Assembly: GCA_002453155.1 (NCBI GenBank)
Contig: DKGG01000031.1
Span: 28,326-39,005, forward strand
DNA from: Bdellovibrionaceae bacterium UBA6776
GTDB lineage: Bacteria; Bdellovibrionota; Bdellovibrionia; Bdellovibrionales; UBA1609
Direction: 5' to 3'
DNA: 10,680 bases
Shown here: positions 6,195-10,680 of the stretch, in pieces
Numbering within the stretch: the stretch's first letter is position 1
Layout: each line of letters opens with the position of its first letter
Notes under the pieces: model-generated
Database searches by the model: none
What the model was told of the DNA's origin: nothing
Seen by the model: the letters and a program-made list of their open reading frames with translations, nothing else
Position numbers and translations under genes: made by a program

Positions 6195-9154
6195 AGAGTG
6201 GTTCCTTTTTGAATTTCATGCTTTCTGGCCTCTAAATAGCCGGCCATAGTTTCTTCTCCACGCTGTTTTTCAAGCTGTTGCAGCTGAGAGACCTTTTGAA
6301 CGTTGAAGGGGTCCTGTCGAACATCTTGACGGGCCGAAGCCACTTGCTTTTGTGAGGGGCGCGAGTTGGGTAAATTTAACATTTGAGAGAGACGTTTTTT
6401 GGCACTTCCTCGAACCAAACCTTCAGCAATATTCAGTTCGTTTTCGAGAATTTTTCGAACTCGAGGGTCCGAGCTTTGAAGAACCTGTTCCATGCCGCTG
6501 AGGATTTTCTCTTGGTCGAAAAGATTGTTGATATCGCCCGAGATGTTTGCTGCCTTTTGACGGAAGGTTTCAGAACGTTGGAACAGAAGATTTTTGTATT
6601 CGCTTTTTTGAGCAGCATTGAGTCCGCGTGGAGCGGGAAGAGAAAGCAAATCTTTTTGAAGGCGTTCATTTTCTCGGGCAGCGATGGCCAAAGAGATGAC
6701 TTTTAAGCTCCAGTCTTTGGAACGAATGGATTTTTTCACTTTGCGGTCGGCCTCATCCAAAAGTTTCAAGCGCTTTTGAATGGAAGTTTGCAGAAGACGG
6801 TCGTTGCGGGAGTTTAGACGGTGTTTTGAAATTTTACGGTCGAAAAGGGCCAAGTCGTTCAATTCAAACTGGCGCGCAAGAGTTTGACCTTCGGGATACC
6901 TAGCAATGCGCGTTGTTTTTAAAAGTTTGCGAGTCTCTTTGGCATTGGGGCGTTTGGCGTAGGCGTAAAGGGCGGCTTCAGCCAAAAGATCTGGAGAGCG
7001 CTTTAGATCTTTCAAATGTTTTTTCAGTTCTTTCCATGGACGAGAGGATTTTTTAACCAAGTTGGCTTGGATGATGGCTCGTTGCTTTCGGTTTCTCTCT
7101 TTTTTCAAGTAATTGGTGTAAAGGCGGTAAGAGTTGAGTCCTGAGATTTCGGCGAGCACGGCCAGTTTCAGATGATCTTCGGCTCGAGATCTTTTGTTCA
7201 TCAATGCTTTTTGGTAGTGGTAGGCAGATTTGAAATCCAGTTTCAATTCGGAGGTCCAAGCAAGGACAGAGCGGGCATAGTTGTTGTCGGCTTCCGAGAG
7301 TCCTTTGAGGCTGTAAAGATCCTTTGCGGCTTTTTCAATCTGATCGATGTCTTGAAGATCTTGAGCCAAGACGATTTCGTTTTTGTAAAGTTTGATCAAG
7401 TCGGCCTTGGTGGCACCAGCTGTGGGGAATTCTTTGAGCTTTTTAAGGGCTTTTGCAGGCGAACTTTTGGCAAGGACAGGAACTTGGTTAAGAACGGCTT
7501 TTCTTGCCACTTCGGTGTATGCAGATCGTCTTTTGGGAACATGTTGAGCGTATTCCAGAGAACGCACTTGAAGGGCCGAGTGATCTTTTTGAGCTGCCAA
7601 TTGATCCAAAGCAAGATCCGCAGATTTTTCTTTGTAGGCGTTGGATTTAGAGTCTGAGGAAGTGACGATCCCATGAAATTCAGAGAAGGCCTCTTGAGAT
7701 TTCTTTTGATCAGCCCATAAGACGGCTCGAGCGAATCGAATTTCCCAAACTTTGTTTCCGGATGGATTTTGAGAAATGTAATTGGTGTAAGCGGATTCGA
7801 TCAGGCTTTTATTTTTTGATTTCTCAGCCAACTCGATTTCTCCCAGCAGGGATCCTTCGAAAAGCTTAGCGTTGTTTTGAGATTTTGCCAGAACGGAGGC
7901 TTTGCGGAAAAGTTGAACGCCGTTTTTGTAGTCTTTAAGATCTCTGGCGACAAGAGCTCCCCAGTGGGTCATTTCCAGGTCGTTGTTGAAGACCTCAATG
8001 TAGTCTTTGTAGGCTTGAAGAAGGTTTTTGTCGGGGTTTGATTTTTTCAATTGGTTCCAAGACGTCACAAACTTTTTATAACGGCTTTGAATTTCTGTGC
8101 AGGCCTGTTCGTCTTTACATCCCAACTGTTTCCAAAGGCTAAGAGCTTGCTTGAAATCTTTTTGGGCGGAGCTTGTTTTTCCGCGATTGAACTGAAGCTG
8201 AGCAATGCGAATCTGAGTGTCGATCTGTTCCACAGGGGTGAATCCCGGTTCTTTGGCGTAGGCTTCCCAAACCAAAATGGCAGATCCACTTTTACCCAGG
8301 CGCTCGGCTTCTTCGGCCATGATTTTTAAATTGTCTTTTCTTTTGTTTTCGGGGCTGAGGCTTAGCATTTCTTGAATCTGTTTGTGACCTAAGAAGACTC
8401 GGGGGTATAAAGAGGCCAAATCACTGGAAACATCTTCGTGAAAAGTTCCATCTTTCACAAGTTCAGGATTTTTTAAGAGGCCTACAAGAATTTGAATGGC
8501 TTTCTTTTCGTTTCCAAGGTTCAGGTAGCACCATGCAGATCTGTAAGTGGGCAGGGCTTTGTCCGGAAGATCATAGCGCTCGGCCTGTTTGTAGGACCTT
8601 AATGCGGATTTAAAGTTGGCCTTTCGGAAATGGTCTTCAGCAATGTTGAGGTGAGCCAAGGCAAGCACTCTCGAGGAGTGAACTTTGCGCCCTTCTTTGA
8701 TCAAAGTTTGATAGATCTTTAAAGAGGTTCGAGAGCGGTCGTTCAAGCCTTCCAAGTGAGCGATTTGAACCAGGACTTCGCCCTGTTTGTCTTTGGGCTG
8801 AGAGTTGAGAGAATTTTTAAAATAAGAAATGGCTTTTTGGCGGTCTTCTTTGGCTTGAAGGCAATTGTTGCAGTTGCGCTCCACTTCTTCCATGCTTTTT
8901 AGTCGTGCGCGGTCTGAGTACAGGCCTGCCAAACGGTGTATCACTGCGGGACGTTCTTTGGCGGATTTGGACATGGTCTCAAGAGTGCTTTCTAGGCGTC
9001 CAATCAGCTCGTCATGGGTTTTGTGGTCCATTTTAAGGGCTTGGGCAGGTTGGGGGAGGGAAAGGTTTAAGGACAGACTCAGGCCCATGAGGGCCGCAAG
9101 GCCTGCTTTGACAACGGGATGAGATTCGAATGTGGTCTTTAACTGTTTCAACAT
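6191..9154 (-). CDS. Large periplasmic TPR protein, GltD/AgmU-like
   Basis: This is a 987-aa exported protein. I choose ATG 9154 over ATG 9181. The former has AAGGA about eight bases upstream and gives an N-terminus MLKQLKTTFESH followed by a hydrophobic core and a QPAQA cleavage site (after about residue 39). The latter has no ribosome-binding site and only adds nine polar residues. The mature protein is helical repeat throughout. Recognisable TPR-like helix pairs lie around residues 130-235 (for example NIAEDHFRKANFKSALRSYKQA) and 310-345 (RIAQLQFNRGKTSSAQKDFKQAL), with looser repeats up to about 700. The C-terminal 250 residues are very charged. A C-x-x-C pair sits at residues 95 and 98, and another Cys pair at 346/352. 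Large periplasmic TPR proteins (GltD/AgmU, about 1200 aa in Myxococcus) bridge inner and outer membrane parts of the gliding machine. Being first in this operon fits that, and the size is somewhat short. Confidence 0.88.
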   Translation of the reverse strand: MLKQLKTTFESHPVVKAGLAALMGLSLSLNLSLPQPAQALKMDHKTHDELIGRLESTLETMSKSAKERPAVIHRLAGLYSDRARLKSMEEVERNCNNCLQAKEDRQKAISYFKNSLNSQPKDKQGEVLVQIAHLEGLNDRSRTSLKIYQTLIKEGRKVHSSRVLALAHLNIAEDHFRKANFKSALRSYKQAERYDLPDKALPTYRSAWCYLNLGNEKKAIQILVGLLKNPELVKDGTFHEDVSSDLASLYPRVFLGHKQIQEMLSLSPENKRKDNLKIMAEEAERLGKSGSAILVWEAYAKEPGFTPVEQIDTQIRIAQLQFNRGKTSSAQKDFKQALSLWKQLGCKDEQACTEIQSRYKKFVTSWNQLKKSNPDKNLLQAYKDYIEVFNNDLEMTHWGALVARDLKDYKNGVQLFRKASVLAKSQNNAKLFEGSLLGEIELAEKSKNKSLIESAYTNYISQNPSGNKVWEIRFARAVLWADQKKSQEAFSEFHGIVTSSDSKSNAYKEKSADLALDQLAAQKDHSALQVRSLEYAQHVPKRRSAYTEVARKAVLNQVPVLAKSSPAKALKKLKEFPTAGATKADLIKLYKNEIVLAQDLQDIDQIEKAAKDLYSLKGLSEADNNYARSVLAWTSELKLDFKSAYHYQKALMNKRSRAEDHLKLAVLAEISGLNSYRLYTNYLKKERNRKQRAIIQANLVKKSSRPWKELKKHLKDLKRSPDLLAEAALYAYAKRPNAKETRKLLKTTRIARYPEGQTLARQFELNDLALFDRKISKHRLNSRNDRLLQTSIQKRLKLLDEADRKVKKSIRSKDWSLKVISLAIAARENERLQKDLLSLPAPRGLNAAQKSEYKNLLFQRSETFRQKAANISGDINNLFDQEKILSGMEQVLQSSDPRVRKILENELNIAEGLVRGSAKKRLSQMLNLPNSRPSQKQVASARQDVRQDPFNVQKVSQLQQLEKQRGEETMAGYLEARKHEIQKGTTL

Positions 9155-9201
9155 GAGCAGGTTCCTTTCCAACCTTTCCATATCGCAAGTGGGATGCCGA
9201 T

Positions 9202-9251
9202 CTTATAGAGGGTTGGATTGGACCTGGCGGATTTTGGGAGGAAAATTTTTC
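9202..9251 (-). promoter_or_regulatory. Possible promoter region of the seven-gene operon
   Basis: In the gap between the peptidase-like gene and the TPR gene, the minus strand reads TATAAG at 9202-9207, a fair -10 element 47 bases before the chosen ATG. There is no good -35 hexamer at the expected distance. An A/T palindrome GAAAATTTTTC at 9241-9251 lies roughly where an UP element would be. This is a guess from position and composition only. Confidence 0.3.
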
Positions 9252-9270
9252 GGCGCAGGGACAAAACTTG

Positions 9271-10062
9271 TCACTGTTTGATGAACTTGGTGTTCTGAAT
9301 CCGTTGATCGCCGATTTTAAAGATTTGTGGGTTCAGTTGGGTTTGAAGTTGGCTGAGCAAAGCCTTCCATTCTTCAAGGTAAAGGTCTTGTCCGCTCATT
9401 TGGTTCTGATAAATGCGGGCGCAGTTTTGAACTTGGACCTCGAGAACGTCCAAAATCTCAATAAGAACTTCCAATTGGAGGGTCGCCAGGGACAAGTTCT
9501 TGTGTAAGACAACCGCATAGACGTCTTTTCCATGGAATCGAATGTGATCTTCTTTCATTTCGAATTTATTGAACTTAATGATGTCGTTGATGTGCTTTTT
9601 ATTTCTCAATATGAATTCATTGAGAATTTGAAGTCGGTGAAGAAAATCTTTAAAGGTTTCTTGAAATTCTTTATTGTCAGGTTCAAAGTTCTGAATTTGT
9701 CCTTGAAGTCGTCGAATTAATTTTTTGGTGTCGGAATGGTAGGTTCTCAACTCTTCAGAGGAAAAATAGTCCTTGTACAATTTTGTGAATTCCAAATCCT
9801 TAAGGTCCTCATTATGAGGGAACCATTTGAACCGCAGGGGGGAGAGGGTGTCGACGTGCTCAAATTTAGCGTGGCGAAGCTCATGCAAAGAGATTTTGGT
9901 CCAATGGGGGCGAGGGTTTAGAAGAAGGTCTTTTGCAGAAAGAGAAAGAAATCGCATGCTGGATCCGTCAGACAATTCCAAATCCGGGTGAAAAAACGCC
10001 GTCACATCTGAGGGCATAAAACCAATTTTTGTGTGATAGAGTGCTTCCACCAGGGCTGCCAA
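9271..10062 (-). CDS. Zinc-peptidase-like protein (HELRH), 3' part of a split gene
   Basis: This open frame has 263 codons if read from TTG at 10062. The reading frame continues open upstream of the TTG without a break as far as the TAA at 10126, so it looks like the C-terminal part of the gene starting at 10431. The key feature is HELRH at 9871-9885, an HExxH zinc-binding motif, followed by AKFEH. About 40 residues later, SSEELRTYH could supply the third (Glu) ligand of a gluzincin-like site. The rest is helical, with one region of coiled-coil character and a closing QLQTQLNPQIFKIG tail. No good start exists: the only strong purine run (GGAGGGG, 10081-10087) is 18 bases before the TTG, which is too far. 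It may therefore not be translated alone. The function is unknown beyond a probable metallopeptidase fold. No helper peptidase is known to me in the Glt system. Confidence 0.6.
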   Translation of the reverse strand: MAALVEALYHTKIGFMPSDVTAFFHPDLELSDGSSMRFLSLSAKDLLLNPRPHWTKISLHELRHAKFEHVDTLSPLRFKWFPHNEDLKDLEFTKLYKDYFSSEELRTYHSDTKKLIRRLQGQIQNFEPDNKEFQETFKDFLHRLQILNEFILRNKKHINDIIKFNKFEMKEDHIRFHGKDVYAVVLHKNLSLATLQLEVLIEILDVLEVQVQNCARIYQNQMSGQDLYLEEWKALLSQLQTQLNPQIFKIGDQRIQNTKFIKQ

Positions 10063-10125
10063 ACGGTTGAAATATGAGTTCCCCTCCGAAAGAAAAAGGA
10101 GGAGCGCGTGGCCGTTTTCATCTTT

Positions 10126-10128
10126 TTA
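10126..10128 (-). other. In-frame TAA interrupting the peptidase-like gene
   Basis: Read on the minus strand, the codons are AAC TTC AAG ATC TAA AAA GAT GAA AAC. The frame before and after is identical and both sides are coding-like: a secreted N-terminus before, and a sequence ending in the zinc motif domain after. One base change (for example from CAA, GAA or AAA) would explain it. TAA followed by A is a strong terminator context, so efficient read-through is not expected. Confidence 0.8.
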
Positions 10129-10431
10129 GATCTTGAAGTTTGCTCCATCTTCTTTGATGCGTTCAAGGACGGCCTCAAAGGTCGCAGCTTTGAAGTTGAG
10201 GGTCGTTTGAGAAAGAGGGTTTGTTAGAATTTGAAATTGGAGTTCTAGGAAGCGGTCCAGTTTTCTGGGAGCGCCCAAGTTAAAGTTTCGTGGTTTTTGG
10301 AGCAGGTTTTCGCAGTTTGCTGGAGGACTGGGGCAATTGTCTTTGCAGGATTCTGCATAAAGTTGTGAGGTGAAAAGCACTGTACTGAGAGTCCATCCGA
10401 GGATTAGATTTTGAAATTTCCAGTTCATCAT
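10126..10431 (-). CDS. Secreted N-terminal part of the split peptidase-like gene
   Basis: This is 101 codons beginning with two adjacent ATGs (10431 and 10428), with only a weak GGA before them. The signal peptide MMNWKFQNLILGWTLSTVLF... ends at about residue 26 (QLYA, then ES). It is followed by a Cys-rich start of the mature protein (C29, C33, C40), then a polar helix and LQFQILTNPLSQTTLNF. The ORF ends with TAA, and the same frame stays open for another 285 codons, where the zinc motif lies. I read it as the N-terminus of one secreted protein of about 386 aa. If the stop is real and not suppressed, only this short peptide is secreted. No homologue is recognised from the sequence alone. It is transcribed toward the glt-like operon but is probably a separate unit. 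Confidence 0.55.
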   Translation of the reverse strand: MMNWKFQNLILGWTLSTVLFTSQLYAESCKDNCPSPPANCENLLQKPRNFNLGAPRKLDRFLELQFQILTNPLSQTTLNFKAATFEAVLERIKEDGANFKI

Positions 10432-10537
10432 GTGCAGTCCAGACTCGAGCGTTTACAGGGATCTCACTTTTTGTGAGGGCGATCTGCAGCAGTGTAAAAG
10501 ATTTTTTTTAAAATTTCGCCTGTAATGATTCTGACAG

Positions 10538-10560
10538 TGTGCCCATTTTCGGCACATTTT
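10538..10560 (+). terminator. Possible weak terminator-like hairpin
   Basis: TGTGCC and GGCACA pair perfectly (6 bp) around a 7-base loop and are followed on the plus strand by TTTT (10557-10560). The stem is short and no plus-strand gene ends just before it, so a terminator role is uncertain. Confidence 0.25.
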
Positions 10561-10653
10561 AAGGTTTTGACCTTTATTCTCTTCGAATCTTCGAAAGATG
10601 ATTTAAGTCTTTTGAAGGTTCTGCTTGCCTTCCCTTGGGTCGTGACAGATTTT

Positions 10654-10680
10654 TTCTGGTTTCTGGTTTCTGGATTCTGG
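10654..10680. repeat. 7-bp tandem repeat TTCTGGT, cut by the window edge
   Basis: Nearly four copies follow one another: TTCTGGT at 10654 and 10661, TTCTGGA at 10668, and TTCTGG at 10675 running into the window end. The repeat may go on outside the window. Confidence 0.7.

Larger units (their letters stand above)
38..9154 (-). other. Seven-gene envelope operon (glt-like)
   Basis: Seven genes on one strand run from the TPR gene at 9154 to the VWA lipoprotein at 38. Junctions in order are a 4-nt overlap (6191-6194), 8 bp, 13 bp, a 4-nt overlap (3576-3579), 18 bp and a 4-nt overlap (1354-1357). Every start has a purine-rich ribosome-binding site four to nine bases before it. All products are exported or membrane-anchored. 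Nothing resembling a terminator lies between the genes, so co-transcription is likely. Confidence 0.85.
10432..10680. other. Intergenic region without a supported gene
   Basis: No coding frame here is convincing on either strand. The region contains a short hairpin CTCAC-N5-GTGAG at 10463-10477, an A/T run at 10501-10514, a second hairpin at 10538-10556 and a 7-bp tandem repeat at the very end. I see no clear promoter for the gene at 10431. Confidence 0.6.

Noticed and set aside
7172..7657. 161-codon plus-strand open frame
   Set aside because: It is antisense to the large TPR gene and rich in Phe/Gly/Val from reverse-read Lys/Ala codons.
8850..8875. C-x-x-C in the large TPR protein as a zinc or redox site
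   Set aside because: One isolated pair in a helical region, without a thioredoxin-like context or a second pair nearby; a disulfide is possible but unsupported.
9260..9272. GACAA-AAC-TTGTC palindrome over the stop of the peptidase-like gene
   Set aside because: Short stem with no T-run directly after it; chance is the simplest explanation.
1..10680. tRNA, rRNA, CRISPR or insertion sequence
   Set aside because: No cloverleaf, no spaced direct repeats and no transposase-like frame or terminal inverted repeats were seen.

Overview
The window looks like a piece of a Bdellovibrio-type (Bdellovibrionota) or related deltaproteobacterial chromosome. The reasons are an AgmX/PglI-type C-terminal domain, a small outer-membrane barrel, large periplasmic TPR proteins and a VWA lipoprotein packed into one envelope operon. 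This set is typical of the Glt/Agl gliding machinery described in Myxococcus and also found in predatory Bdellovibrio. Moderate GC and Lys/Ser-rich proteins fit this, but the genus cannot be fixed by reading alone.

All convincing genes lie on the minus strand. From position 9154 down to 38 there are seven genes with gaps of at most 18 bp, and three of the six junctions are 4-nt ATGA stop/start overlaps. In transcription order they are: a 987-aa periplasmic TPR protein (GltD/AgmU-like by architecture); a 91-aa secreted small protein (GltF-like by position); a 415-aa bitopic inner-membrane protein with a Gly-rich periplasmic arm and an AgmX/PglI (TonB-like) C-terminal domain (GltG-like); a 357-aa lipoprotein with a coiled coil (GltK-like by position); a 234-aa outer-membrane beta-barrel (GltA/GltB-like); a 500-aa periplasmic TPR protein (GltC-like by position); and a 439-aa lipoprotein with a VWA domain and an intact MIDAS motif, which resembles the Myxococcus focal-adhesion adhesin CglB.

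Together these products would span the envelope. GltG reaches from the inner membrane into the periplasm, the TPR and small proteins fill the periplasm, the barrel and lipoproteins sit in the outer membrane, and the VWA lipoprotein could contact the substrate or prey. No TolQ/TolR-type motor gene and no AgmX (GltJ) gene are present, so the energising module must be encoded elsewhere.

Upstream of the operon, 9271-10431 holds what looks like one secreted zinc-peptidase-like gene (HELRH motif) broken by a single in-frame TAA at 10126-10128. The 117-bp gap between it and the operon (9155-9270) may hold the operon promoter. The last 249 bp (10432-10680) carry no gene that I can support. They contain a short hairpin with a T-run and end in a 7-bp tandem repeat that runs off the edge.
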